Shown here: piece after piece, positions 19,559-29,157 of the stretch
Position numbering within the stretch: the first letter of the stretch is position 1
Layout: each line of letters begins with the position of its first letter
From: VXMF01 sp965203925
GTDB taxonomy: Bacteria; Acidobacteriota; Terriglobia; Bryobacterales; UBA6623
Assembly (NCBI GenBank): GCA_965203925.1
Contig: OZ241924.1
Coordinates: 6,572,001-6,636,000 of the forward strand
Length of the DNA stretch: 64,000 bases
Reading direction: 5' to 3'
The notes under the pieces: model-generated
Seen by the model: the letters and a program-made list of their open reading frames with translations, nothing else
The model's database searches: none
Told to the model about the DNA's origin: nothing
Position numbers and translations under genes: made by a program

Positions 19559-22021
19559 ATGACCGATCCGGTGCCGTTCCCTGTGCCGCTGCAGCTTGTT
19601 CTTGCCGGCCTGATAGCGGCGCTTTCGCTCTCTGTGCAGGGGAGAGCATCTGCACAGCAGCAGACTGACCTGGCATCCTCCGAAGGTTCTCCGACCTTGG
19701 ACCAGCGTCAATTCTTCGATCGGTATTGCGCGACCTGCCACAGCCAGCGCATAAAGACCGGGGGCCTGAGTCTAGAGCACGCGGACGTGTCCAGGCCCGC
19801 GGCACAGCCCGAGCTATGGGAGAAGGTGGTGCGCAAGCTGCACACGGGCCTCATGCCGCCTCCCCAAGCGCTCCAGCCATCCGAGGCCCATCGTCGCGCG
19901 ATGTTGACATGGCTGAGAGCGTCTCTGGATGCCGGGGCGGCCAAAAGATTGAATCCCGGCCGGACCCAAACGTTGCGACGGCTGACTCGCACCGAGTATC
20001 AGAACGCGATTCGGGACCTCTTGGCGCTCGACATCGACGTCGCCTCGCTACTGCCGGCCGATGAGAGCGGTCACGGCTTCGACAACGTCATCCTCGGCGA
20101 TCTGTCGCCGACGCTCCTGAACCGCTATATCTCGAGTGCCCAGAAAGTCAGCCGCCTCGCGGTCGGGACCACGCAGTCTCTGCAGGGCGACAGAATCCGA
20201 GTGGCTCCGGATCTGACACAGGAAGGTCACTTGAATGGGCTGCCGCTTGGCACCCGCGGTGGTTTGTCGACGTCCTATACATTCCCCCGGGACGGCGAGT
20301 ACGAGATCCAGATCCTTCTCGCTCGCAATCTGACGGGGACCGTCAGCGGGATGCGCGATGACCGTCCGCACGAGCTTCTGGTCCTGCTCGATCGAGAGCC
20401 GGTCAAGATCTTCACGGTCCGAAAACCGGCCAGAGGAGACGACTCCCTATTCAGGCAGGTCGCTGCGGTCGACAAGGATCTGAAAGCGCGCGTTGCGGTC
20501 GCTGCCGGTCCGCACAACCTTGCCGTGACCTTTCCCAGAGTGGGTTCATCGCTTACCGAGACGCTCCGGCAGCCTACGCTAGCGCGCTTCAACGACAATC
20601 GATATCCGCGTACGGCGCCCGCTATCGATCAGGTTCTAGTGACCGGGCCATATAGCCCCGAAGGCCCCGGGGACACGCCGAGCCGACGTCGATTGTTTGT
20701 CTGCCAGCCATCCGGACCAAGCAAGAGTCAGGAGGAGGAATGCGCGAGAGAGATTCTCTCGACGCTGATGCGCCGCGCTTATAGGCGGCCAATCGCTGAA
20801 TCAGAGTTCGACGGTCCGATGGCCTTCTATCGCGAAGGACGAGCCGAAGGCGATTTCGACACCGGCATCGCCAAGGCACTGAGTGCCGTGCTCGCCAACC
20901 CGGGATTCCTCTTACGCGTGGAGAGCGACCCAGAAAACGTACCGGCAAGCGGCATCTACCGGGTCAGCGATGTTGATCTGGCATCGCGATTGTCGTTCTT
21001 CCTGTGGAGCAGCATCCCGGACGATGAGCTGCTCGACGTGGCTGTCCGCGGCCAGCTGAGACAACCGGGGGAACTGGAGAAGCAGACGCGTCGGATGCTC
21101 GCCGATCGCCGATCGATCAACCTCGCGACGAATTTCGCCGGACAGTGGCTGCGGCTGCGCAATGTCGAGGCGGTCATTCCAAGCGCCAACCTCTTTCGGG
21201 ACTTCGACGATAACCTGCGGCAAGCCTTCCGAGAGGAAACCGAGCTGTTCTTCGATAGCGTGCTGCGCGAGGATCGCAGCGTGCTCACCCTCATCCGGTC
21301 GGACTACACGTTCCTCAATGAACGCCTAGCCAAGCACTACGGCATTCCCGGCGTTTACGGAAGCCGGTTCCGACGGGTGGCGCTAGCCCCCGAGAGCAGA
21401 CGTGGCGGCCTGTTGCGGCAGGGCAGCGTGCTGTCAGTCACCTCGTATGCGACCCGAACATCGCCTGTGCTACGCGGAGTCTTCGTCTTGAGCAATCTCG
21501 TGGGCGTGCCTCCTTCTCCTCCGCCCCCGAATGTCCCGGCGCTCGACGAGAGCGCGGTGGCGGCCGACCTCCCGATGCGAGAGCGCCTAGCTGCGCACCG
21601 CAGCAACGCGGTGTGCGCGAGCTGCCATCGCACGATTGACCCGGTGGGGTTCTCGCTCGAGAACTTCAATGCTGTCGGACAGTGGCGCGACCGGGAGCTA
21701 GGCGGGGAACTCGTCGATGCGTCGGGGACTCTCCCCGGCGCGGGGGACTTTCGAGGGCCTGAGGGGCTCGAAGACGCTCTGCTGGACCGTCCCGAGCTGT
21801 TTGTCGCGACGCTGACGGAGAGACTTCTGACGTTCGCGCTGGGGAGAGGCGTGGAGTACTACGACGCGCCGGCCGTTCGGAAGATCGTGAGAGACGCCGA
21901 AAAGAACGATTACAGGTTCTCTTCGCTCATTCTCGGGATTGTCAAGAGCCTTCCATTCCAAATGCGAAGCACTGAACCCGACGAGTCGACCGTGCCTCGT
22001 ACAATTGCAGGAAACCTATAA
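19559..22021 (+). CDS. Cytochrome c / DUF1587-DUF1592-DUF1588-DUF1585 protein
   Basis: The 820-residue exported protein starts at ATG 19559; a GTG nine codons earlier is less likely. A signal peptide ends near residue 35. A single heme-c motif follows (YCATCHS). Then come DUF1587 (RRLTRTEYQNAIRDLLALD), a DUF1595-like part, DUF1592 (VDLASRLSFFLWSSIPDDEL), DUF1588 (GSVLSVTSYATRTSPVLRG, then CASCHRTIDPVGFSLENF) and DUF1585 at the C-terminus. Note the second CxxCH in CASCHR, which may bind heme too. This architecture is common in Planctomycetota, Acidobacteriota and Verrucomicrobiota and is nearly always followed by a DUF1552 gene, as here. It is thought to be periplasmic; substrates are unknown. 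Confidence 0.9.
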   Translation: MTDPVPFPVPLQLVLAGLIAALSLSVQGRASAQQQTDLASSEGSPTLDQRQFFDRYCATCHSQRIKTGGLSLEHADVSRPAAQPELWEKVVRKLHTGLMPPPQALQPSEAHRRAMLTWLRASLDAGAAKRLNPGRTQTLRRLTRTEYQNAIRDLLALDIDVASLLPADESGHGFDNVILGDLSPTLLNRYISSAQKVSRLAVGTTQSLQGDRIRVAPDLTQEGHLNGLPLGTRGGLSTSYTFPRDGEYEIQILLARNLTGTVSGMRDDRPHELLVLLDREPVKIFTVRKPARGDDSLFRQVAAVDKDLKARVAVAAGPHNLAVTFPRVGSSLTETLRQPTLARFNDNRYPRTAPAIDQVLVTGPYSPEGPGDTPSRRRLFVCQPSGPSKSQEEECAREILSTLMRRAYRRPIAESEFDGPMAFYREGRAEGDFDTGIAKALSAVLANPGFLLRVESDPENVPASGIYRVSDVDLASRLSFFLWSSIPDDELLDVAVRGQLRQPGELEKQTRRMLADRRSINLATNFAGQWLRLRNVEAVIPSANLFRDFDDNLRQAFREETELFFDSVLREDRSVLTLIRSDYTFLNERLAKHYGIPGVYGSRFRRVALAPESRRGGLLRQGSVLSVTSYATRTSPVLRGVFVLSNLVGVPPSPPPPNVPALDESAVAADLPMRERLAAHRSNAVCASCHRTIDPVGFSLENFNAVGQWRDRELGGELVDASGTLPGAGDFRGPEGLEDALLDRPELFVATLTERLLTFALGRGVEYYDAPAVRKIVRDAEKNDYRFSSLILGIVKSLPFQMRSTEPDESTVPRTIAGNL

Positions 22022-22041
22022 GTGTATTGGAGCAAGAAATC

Positions 22042-23391
22042 ATGACGTTTCTGACCAAGAAGGCGATTCCCAGACGGGCGCTCCTGAAGAGTGCGCAGGC
22101 TGGTCTGGCCATGCCTCTACTAGACGCCATGATTCCCGCTGCCACGGCATGGGCCAAGACGCCCGCGAAACCGGTAGCGAGGCTCGGCTTCGTGTTTGTC
22201 CCGATGGGGTGTGATCATTCGCGGTGGACGCCGCCAGGCCAAGGAAGACTCGACAAGCTCTCCCCCATCCTGAATTCGCTGGAGCCGGTCAAGGATCAGG
22301 TGACCGTGATCAGCAATATGCGGTTGCCGAATGCCTATCCGGGTACACATGACACTTCCAACTCGGCGTTTCTGAGCGCGGCGGTCGCCAAGCACACCGA
22401 GAGCTCGGACTACTATCTGGGCACGACAGTCGACCAGATCGCGGCTGAGCACATGGGCCGCGATACCCAGATACCCTCACTCCAACTCGCGATGGACCTG
22501 ACTCCGCTCGCCGGTGTGTGCAACAACGGGTACGCCTGCGTCTATCAGAACTGTCTCTCGTGGTCGTCGCCGACGACGCCCCTTCCGGCCGAGGCCCATC
22601 CGCGCGTCGTCTTCGAGCGCATGTTCGGCGAGGGCGGCAATTCGGCCGAACGCCGAGCGGCGCTCCGCGACCGTGCAAGCCTACTGGACTCGTTCACCGG
22701 AAGCATCGAAACGATCAAAGGGCAGGTGGGCGCTCCCGACCGCCTGCGCTTGGACCAGTATCTCGAGAGCGTTCGCCAAGTCGAGCGCGAAATCGAGCGC
22801 GCCGAGCAAGCGGTAGCCGAAGACAAGATGCCGGACACCGATCGGCCGGTAGGAGTCCCTGCGGCGTTCGCGGACCACGCCAAGCTGATGTACGACCTAC
22901 AGGTGTTGGCCTTTCAGGCGGACATCACCCGCGTAGTCAGCTTTCAGTTCACGCGCGAGCACAACAATCGAACGTATCCGGAGATCGGCGTCCCGGAGCC
23001 CCACCATCCGACCAGTCATCACGGTAATGATCCGGAAAAGGTATTGAAGATCGCGAAGATCAACACATTCCATCTATCGCTCTTCTCGGATTTCCTCCGG
23101 AAGATGCACGCCACACCGGACGGCGACGGGTCGCTCCTCGATCATTCGGTCTACCTGTACGGAAGCGGCATGGGGAACCCGAGCCTTCACGATCACGAGA
23201 ATCTCCCGATCCTTGTGACAGGCGGCGCTGCAAGCGGCCTGAAGGGCGGTCAGCATATCCAGTACAAGGACGGAACCAACCTGGCCAACCTCCACCTGAC
23301 ATTGCTCGATCGTGTCGGCATCCGCATGGATTCGTTCGTGGACAGCACCGGAAGAGTCGAAGACCTCTTCGAACTGACGGACATTGCATAG
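22042..23391 (+). CDS. DUF1552 family protein, Tat-exported
   Basis: The start is set at ATG 22042; the TTG 15 bases earlier only adds MEQEI. The N-terminus PRRALLKSAQAGLAMPLLDA is a typical twin-arginine signal. The body has DUF1552 landmarks: FVPMGCDHSRWTP, ISNMRLPNAYPGTHDTSN, and YLYGSGMGNPSLHDHENLPI near the C-terminus. DUF1552 is a relative of DUF1501, of the alkaline-phosphatase-like fold. It follows the cytochrome/DUF1592 gene by 20 bases and precedes the ankyrin gene by 11. The three genes therefore read as one operon acting outside the inner membrane. Confidence 0.9.
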   Translation: MTFLTKKAIPRRALLKSAQAGLAMPLLDAMIPAATAWAKTPAKPVARLGFVFVPMGCDHSRWTPPGQGRLDKLSPILNSLEPVKDQVTVISNMRLPNAYPGTHDTSNSAFLSAAVAKHTESSDYYLGTTVDQIAAEHMGRDTQIPSLQLAMDLTPLAGVCNNGYACVYQNCLSWSSPTTPLPAEAHPRVVFERMFGEGGNSAERRAALRDRASLLDSFTGSIETIKGQVGAPDRLRLDQYLESVRQVEREIERAEQAVAEDKMPDTDRPVGVPAAFADHAKLMYDLQVLAFQADITRVVSFQFTREHNNRTYPEIGVPEPHHPTSHHGNDPEKVLKIAKINTFHLSLFSDFLRKMHATPDGDGSLLDHSVYLYGSGMGNPSLHDHENLPILVTGGAASGLKGGQHIQYKDGTNLANLHLTLLDRVGIRMDSFVDSTGRVEDLFELTDIA

Positions 23392-23402
23392 GGGACAGAT
23401 TC

Positions 23403-24899
23403 ATGCGCTGGCCAAGGATCGCTGGAATCGTGCTCTTGGAGCTGGGGCTCACGGGTCTCGCTGTCGCTGCATCGCTCCCCGATGTCGCCGAGCAAAGCGA
23501 CAAGGCAAGTGTCCGGACCCTCATCGAGACGGGAGTCGACGTCAACGCCGCGCAGGTGGATGGGACCACTGCGCTGCACTGGGCTGCGTATCACGATGAT
23601 GCCGAGATGGTCGGGTTGCTCGTGCGGGCGGGCGCCAACGTGAATGCTGTGAACCGCTATGGCGCGTCTGCCCTGGCGGAAGCCTGCGCCAATGGCAACG
23701 CCACGATTGTGAAGCTGCTGCTGGAGTTCGGCGCCGACGCGAACACTCGGATGAAGGGCGGGGAGACAGTCCTTATGCTGGCTGCGCGGTCCGGCAATGC
23801 GGAAACGGTGAAAGCACTGCTCGCACACGGCGCTGCCCTCGACCGCCGCGAGCGGCTAGGCCAGACGGCCTTGATGTGGGCTGCGGCCGAGGGCCACGCG
23901 GAGGTCGTGCGCACTCTGATCAAGGCAGGCGCCGACGTGAATGCCCGACTCAATTCCGGTTTCACGCCGTTCTTCCTCTCTGTCCGCGAGGGCCGCCTCG
24001 ACGCCGTGCAGGCTTTTCTCAAGGCGGGTGTCGACGTGAATGCGATGATGCAGCCCGCGGCGGGCTGGAAGTACAGGGGCGGAGCGCCGGCCATGTCCCC
24101 GTTGCAGATCGCAGTTCTGAACGGCCACTTCGAGCTTGCGATTGCGCTGGTCGACGCGGGTGCGGATCCCAACGACGTTCGGACCGGATTCTCGGCTCTC
24201 CACCTGATCCCCGGAGTGCGAAAGCCGGATTCCAACGACATTAACGATGGCGCGCCGCCGATGGGAGCCGGCCGACTGTCGAGTGCCGACTTTGTGCGCG
24301 AGATCGTGAAGCGCGGCGCTGATGTCAATTCCCGCCTGCCTATAGGCACACGGGGATTGCCCGGTACGTCCTCACGCATCGCTACGGTGGGTGCGGCGGG
24401 GGCGACACCGATTCTGTTGGCCGCTGATCGCTCCGACGTTCCGCTGATGCGCCTGCTCCTCGAGTTGGGCGGCGATCCCCTACTGCCCAACTTCAACAAC
24501 ACCACGCCGCTAATGGCTGCGGCCGGGGTCGGCACGACGTCGCCGGACGAGGAGGCGGGCGAGGAAAGCGAAGCGCTGGAGGCCGTTAGCCTCCTGCTCG
24601 ATCTGGGTGCTGATGCGAACGCCGTCGACAACAACGGCGATACAGCGACGCACGGAGCCGCGTACAACGCCTACCCGCTAGTCGCAAACTTGCTGGCTGA
24701 GCGTGGAGCCGATCCGCAAGTCTGGAAGAACCCCAACAAGGCTGGCGGAACGCCACTATTCATCGCCGAAGGCTACGCCGATCGTACCCTGCAGCCCGAT
24801 GCACGGACTATCGACGCCATTACCAAGCTGATGCTGGCAGCGGGCATTTCGACAGAAGGCCAACGGCCGAAGATAGTTGACATTTACGAGAGGCGGTAG
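23403..24899 (+). CDS. Exported ankyrin-repeat protein
   Basis: The 498-residue protein has a short N-terminal signal (GIVLLELGLTGLAVAASL) and then about ten ankyrin repeats. Clear examples are DGTTALHWAAYHDDAEMVGL, GETVLMLAARSGNAETVKAL and GQTALMWAAAEGHAEVVRTL. Ankyrin proteins are protein-binding scaffolds. Its place as the third gene of the DUF1592-DUF1552 operon suggests that it holds the two exported enzymes together or binds their partner. This association is seen in related phyla, but its purpose is not known. Confidence 0.9.
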   Translation: MRWPRIAGIVLLELGLTGLAVAASLPDVAEQSDKASVRTLIETGVDVNAAQVDGTTALHWAAYHDDAEMVGLLVRAGANVNAVNRYGASALAEACANGNATIVKLLLEFGADANTRMKGGETVLMLAARSGNAETVKALLAHGAALDRRERLGQTALMWAAAEGHAEVVRTLIKAGADVNARLNSGFTPFFLSVREGRLDAVQAFLKAGVDVNAMMQPAAGWKYRGGAPAMSPLQIAVLNGHFELAIALVDAGADPNDVRTGFSALHLIPGVRKPDSNDINDGAPPMGAGRLSSADFVREIVKRGADVNSRLPIGTRGLPGTSSRIATVGAAGATPILLAADRSDVPLMRLLLELGGDPLLPNFNNTTPLMAAAGVGTTSPDEEAGEESEALEAVSLLLDLGADANAVDNNGDTATHGAAYNAYPLVANLLAERGADPQVWKNPNKAGGTPLFIAEGYADRTLQPDARTIDAITKLMLAAGISTEGQRPKIVDIYERR

Positions 24900-25023
24900 A
24901 GCCGTCCCAGCCATCTGGGCTCGAGAAGTGTGAGGCCCGCCGTTCGGTCCCACTTCTGAATTCCCTCTCTTTCAATCTGAACTTTGCCCAGCTTGTCCAT
25001 CCATCCTTCATCTAGGCCGCCGC

Positions 25024-25341
25024 ATGAGCGCGCCACTGCGCACGGCGGACAGGATTAACCGCACGCTTCTGGAGGCGCACCTGTGGGCCGTCGACAGGGG
25101 CATCACCAAGACCTACGCCAGCGACGTCGTGGAGGCCGTCAACGCGTTCCTTCGGGGCCTCGAGGCGGACGGCGCGATCCTCGGAGGGCAGTGCTGGGCC
25201 GACGCCGAGCTGAACACGGCCGAGAGCGTCGCGGCCGGGCGCATCTATTTCGATTTCCAATTCACCCCGTCGTACCCGGCCGAGCGCGTGACATTCCGGA
25301 GCCGCCTGGTCGACGACTACGTAGAGACGATCTTCACCTAG
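25024..25341 (+). pseudogene. Tail sheath (P2 FI-like), C-terminal fragment
   Basis: The 105 residues match the extreme C-terminus of P2-type tail sheath proteins: RTADRIN, then WAVDRGITKTY, then LEADGAILGGQCWADAELNT and VYFDFDFTP-like IYFDFQFTPSYPAE, ending FRSRLVDDYVETIF. A complete sheath has about 390 residues, so roughly three quarters are missing. Only about 120 bases separate this from the ankyrin stop, so the missing part is not nearby. It could not form a contractile sheath. Confidence 0.75.
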
Positions 25342-25373
25342 GTAGGTGAAGGCACAGACAGGAGGAAACTCGC

Positions 25374-25880
25374 ATGGTGACCGCAAAACTGCTCAGGAAC
25401 GTGTCCGTGTTCTTCGACGGCGTGGGCTACGCGGGCAAGTTCGACTCGTTCGACCCGCCCAAGCTGTCCCTGAACACCGAGGAGTTCCGCCCCGGGGGCA
25501 CGGACATGCCCCAAGAAATCGACATGGGCATGGAGAAGATGGAGTGCAAGCTCGCGACCTCCAACGCGGACATCGAGGCGCTCAAGCGGTTCGGCCTGGC
25601 GAACGGCGCGGACACGGCGCTGACGCTTCGCGGCGCGCAGAAGGGCCGGGGGACGGCGGTCGAGTCCGTGGAGCACCACTGCCGGGGCCTGGTCAAGGAA
25701 GTCGACTGGGGCACGTGGGAGGCCGGAAAGAAGGCCCCATGCTCGTTCATGGTGACGCTGTCCTACTACAAGTGCGTCATCGGGGGAGAGACCGCCATCG
25801 AGATCGACGTGGAGAACATGAAGCGCATCATCGGCGGCGTCGACCAGCTCGCGGCCCTGCGCGAGGCGCTGGGCCTGTAG
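25374..25880 (+). CDS. Phage major tail tube protein (P2 FII-like)
   Basis: The 168-residue protein is full length for FII-type tail tubes, the inner conduit of contractile tails. The fold markers are LRNVSVFFDGVGYAGKFDSF, PGGTDMPQEIDMGMEKMECK and a C-terminal tail with ETAIEIDVENMKRIIGG. A strong AGGAGG lies ten bases before the ATG. It follows the sheath remnant by 32 bases, the expected order. The frame is intact. Confidence 0.85.
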   Translation: MVTAKLLRNVSVFFDGVGYAGKFDSFDPPKLSLNTEEFRPGGTDMPQEIDMGMEKMECKLATSNADIEALKRFGLANGADTALTLRGAQKGRGTAVESVEHHCRGLVKEVDWGTWEAGKKAPCSFMVTLSYYKCVIGGETAIEIDVENMKRIIGGVDQLAALREALGL

Positions 25881-25908
25881 GCGAGGAAGAAGAGGGGAGG
25901 CAACGGCC

Positions 25909-26208
25909 ATGACGAAATTCGAGGATCTGCCCCGCGACAGGGACGGCTCGGTGAACGCCGGGAAGGTCAAGTTCCCGGTCGAGATCGAGCTGCTGCGGCC
26001 GGTCGAGGTCGGCGGCAGGAAGATCGAATCGCTCACGCTGCGGGAGCCCACAGCGCTCGACTTGGAGCAGAGCTACAGGCACGACAGCGAGATGACGCGC
26101 ATGATCCACATGCTGTCTTCGCTCGCGGAGCTGGCGCCGGGAGAGGTGCGCGCCCTGAAGGCCCTGGACTTCAGCCGCGCGGCCAAGCTGGTCGCCGCTT
26201 TTTTGTAG
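25909..26208 (+). CDS. Tail assembly chaperone gpE (P2-like)
   Basis: The 99-residue product carries the phage_TAC/gpE signature: VEIELLRPVEVGGRKIESLT, then LREPTALDLEQSYRH, then a short helical C-terminus. In P2 gpE and the frameshifted gpE+E' chaperone the tape-measure protein during tail assembly. Here the 0-frame stop (TAG 26206-26208) directly follows a TTTTTTG heptamer, which makes the longer E+E' product. GGGGAGG precedes the ATG. Confidence 0.8.
   Translation: MTKFEDLPRDRDGSVNAGKVKFPVEIELLRPVEVGGRKIESLTLREPTALDLEQSYRHDSEMTRMIHMLSSLAELAPGEVRALKALDFSRAAKLVAAFL
26199..26205 (+). promoter_or_regulatory. -1 programmed frameshift heptamer in E/E'
   Basis: T TTT TTG is read in frame 0 as GCT TTT TTG followed at once by TAG. 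The same heptamer is the known slippery site of phage P2 E/E'. A -1 slip opens the E' frame. Confidence 0.75.
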
Positions 26209-26348
26209 CGCCGCGGATCCTGCGCACTGCGATGTTCGCGGTGGCCCGGGCGACCGGATGGAGCCTTTCGGAGCTCAGCCGCCTGCCGCTCGGCGAGCTG
26301 GCCAAGTACGCGGAGCTAGCGAAGCTCGCCGTGCAAGTGCGCGTCTAG
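26201..26348 (+). CDS. gpE' extension reached by -1 frameshift
   Basis: In the -1 frame, translation continues after the slip as FVAPRILRTAMFAVARATGW, then SLSELSRLPLGELAKYAELA, then K and VQVRV, ending at TAG 26346-26348. The GW-S-x-SEL-x-x-LPLGEL motif matches the E' part of P2-family gpE+E' chaperones. It has no start codon of its own, so it is made only as a fusion to gpE (about 146 residues in all). Confidence 0.75.
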
Positions 26349-26519
26349 GATGCCCCTGGCGATCCCGAACAGCGCTCCGGCGGCCATTGCGGCCAACGCG
26401 GGGCCGACGCCGAGGACGATGAAGACGAACAGCAGCACGATCGCCTTCCCGATCCAGCGGAACGCGCCGGCCGCGGCGAGCATCCCCACGAGGGTCCCGA
26501 ACGCGATCATGCCGAGCAC
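26316..26519 (-). CDS. Possible small membrane protein antisense to tail genes
   Basis: A 67-residue frame on the opposite strand reads MLGMIAFGTLVGML, then FRWIGKAIVLLFVFIVLGVG, then MAAGALFGIARGILDAHLHG. It predicts two or three membrane helices with basic loops. It fills the otherwise empty 190 bases between E' and the tape measure gene. P2 has no gene on this strand here, so it could be a moron, a holin-like protein or a chance frame in GC-rich DNA. Confidence is limited. Confidence 0.4.
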   Translation of the reverse strand: MLGMIAFGTLVGMLAAAGAFRWIGKAIVLLFVFIVLGVGPALAAMAAGALFGIARGILDAHLHGELR

Positions 26520-26542
26520 GAACGGAGCATAGCAGGCCAGCG

Positions 26543-29157
26543 ATGCCGCAGCTGAAGGTCGGGATCGCCCTGGAGGCCTTCGACCGGGCCAGCGTGCCCT
26601 TGGCCGCCCTGTCCCGGTCGGCGGGATCGACGAAGGCGGCCCTGGCCAAGCTGGGCGACCAGGCCTCGGCCATGGGCAAGCTGGGCGGCCTGCAGTCCAG
26701 CCTCGGCAAGCTGGAGAGCAAGCTCGACATCTCGCGCCGCAAGACGTCCGAGCTGGGCCGCGCGCTCAAGAGCACGGAGATCCCGACCAAGAAGATGCGG
26801 CAGGAGTTCGAGCGCTCGCAGCGGCAGACCGACAAGCTGGCCCGGGCGCACAAGACGCAGAAGGGCGAGCTGCGCGAGCTGTCGGCCAGCCTGCGGAAGG
26901 CGGGGATCGACACGCGGCGCCTGAGCGCGGAGCAGGAGCGCCTCGAGCGCACTTCGGGGCGCCTGTCGCGGAAGCTGGCGAGGCAGATGCGGCCGGCCGG
27001 CGGCCGGGGGCTCGGCGTCGGCGGGACGCTCTTGACCGGCCTGGCCGGCAGCGGCGCCTTCTTCGGGATCGACCGGGCCGTCCGCTCAGCCGGCGGCTTC
27101 GTCGCGGCCGCCGCGCTGGGGGAAAGGCTCGAGGCCACCTTGGGCACGATCGAGGGCTCCTCCAAGAAGGCGGAAAAGTCGATGGAGTGGATCGAACGGT
27201 TCACGGCGACGACGCCCTTCCAGCTCGATCAGGTGTCGGAGGCCTTCGTGCAGCTGCGCGCGTACGGCATGGAACGGGCGAAGAGCCTGCGCACGCTGGG
27301 CGACACCGCATCAGCCATGGGCAAGGATGTCATGCAGGCTGTGGAGGCGCTCTCCGACGCGGTGCGCGGGGAGAACGAGCGCCTGAGGGATTTCGGCATC
27401 ACGGCCCGCACCAAGGGCGACACGATCACCTACGAGTACGGGCTCGACGGCGAGACCCGCACCGCGATCGCAAACGCGCGCGACCGCGCCCAGATCGAGC
27501 GAACGCTGCTGGGCATCTGGGAGAACCGGTTCGGCGGCGCCATGGAGGACCGCATGGGCACGTACGACGGCATGATGTCCAACCTCGGCGACCACTGGCT
27601 CACCTTCCAGCGCATGGTGATGGACTCGGGCCCCTTCGAAAAGCTCAAGGACCGGCTCCGGGGCGTGCTCGGAACTATCAACGAGATGGACGCCAGCGGG
27701 GAGCTGGATGCGCTCGCCGCGGAGTGGGGCAGGAGCTTCGTCAAGGCCTTCGAGAAGTTCGAGAGCGACGTGTGGCCGGTGCTGCGGGACGACGTGTGGC
27801 CAGCTCTCAAGGACATCGGCGACGTGATCGGCGGGATCCTGAAGGGGTGAACGCGATCGTGGAGGCCTTCGGCGGCTGGGGGGTCGCGCTCAAGGCGGTC
27901 ACCTCTTATTTGGCCGTCCGAATCGGGTACGGCATCTTGCGGTGGGGCGGGGGCAAGCTCAGCCGCGGGGCGGACTTGGCGAGGTCCGCCTGGGATTTTG
28001 GCGGCGGTGTGCGTGACGCGTTGCGCTCGCCGCTTGCGAGGCGCGTGCGAAGGCGGGCCGGCAGGGGCGCCGGCCGCCTCCGCGGGGCCATCGGCTCGCT
28101 GGCCGCACGCTTGGCGCCGGACATCGGCGACAGCCTGGCCTCGCCGCTCAAGCAGCGCACGCGGGCCAGGTTCGGCAAGCTCCGCGGCGGTTTCGGCGCG
28201 GCGAAGGGCGGGGTGGGGCGCCTTGCCGGCGCCTTCAGCCGGCTGGCGCTCCGCTTCGCGCCGCTGGCCATGGGTGCGCTCAAGGCCGTCGGCGCGGCGA
28301 TCGCCGGCGCGGCGTACCTCATCTGGAAGCACTGGGAGCCGATCAAGAAGTTCTTCGCGGATCTGTGGACGGGCGTCAGGTCGGCGTTCGCCGGCGCTTG
28401 GGAAAAGCTCTCGTCGATCGACTGGTCGGGCCTCGGCGCCCGCCTTATGGGCACCTTGGCGGAGGGCATCAGGACCGCTCCGGGAGCGGTGTGGGACGCC
28501 CTCAAGAGCGGGCTCGGGAAGCTGGCCGACCTGCTGCCATCCTCCGATGCCCGCACCGGGCCGCTGTCCCGCCTGTCCGACTCCGGAGCGGCGATCCTCG
28601 CCACGATGGGGGAGGGCGTGCGGCGCTCGGGGCCGGGACTGCTGCAGCGGCCGCTGTCGCGGGCGCTCGGCACGGCAGCGGCCGGGCTGGCCCTGTCGAT
28701 CCCCGCGACGCCGGCGTTCCGCCCTGCGCTGCCGCCTGCCCCGGCGCAGGCCGCCGGCGAAGCCGCGTCGCTGCGGGATGCCCTGGACAGGCTGGCCGCT
28801 CTGCTGCCGGACAGGGGCGCGCAATCGCCTCGGCCGTTCGATGGCCCCGGCCCAACCGTGCCGGGGATACTCGCCCTGCCGCTCCTCGCCGCCCCTGAGC
28901 TTCCGGAACGCCGCGGGGAAGGCCCCGGCCGGCCGGCATTGGAGGAGCGATTCAGGGCCGCGGCTCCCCCCGGGCCCGCCGCGCCGGCGCAGTTCCCGCA
29001 GCGGCCGCCGACGGCCGTGCACCACCACTACCGCATACGGGTCGAGATCCGCCAGCAGCCGGGCGAGGATGCGGGGGACCTGGCGAGGCGGGTCGCACGC
29101 AAACTCGAGCGCCGGCAGGGCCTCGCAGCCAGGGAGGCCCTCGGCGATGCGTACTGA
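26543..29157 (+). pseudogene. Tail tape measure protein (P2 gpT-like), frameshifted
   Basis: The first part (26543-27850) encodes 435 residues with a long coiled coil and the tape-measure core WIERFTATTPFQLDQVSEAF. It ends at GGGTGA after IGGILKG. The next frame continues VNAIVEAFGGWGVALKAVTS without loss and runs to TGA 29155-29157. One missing G in the run at 27844-27847 explains the break, giving about 871 residues if repaired. A transmembrane/Ala-rich middle and a coiled C-terminus (ARRVARKLERRQGLAAREAL) fit the family. Either the copy is dead or the base was lost in sequencing. Confidence 0.8.
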
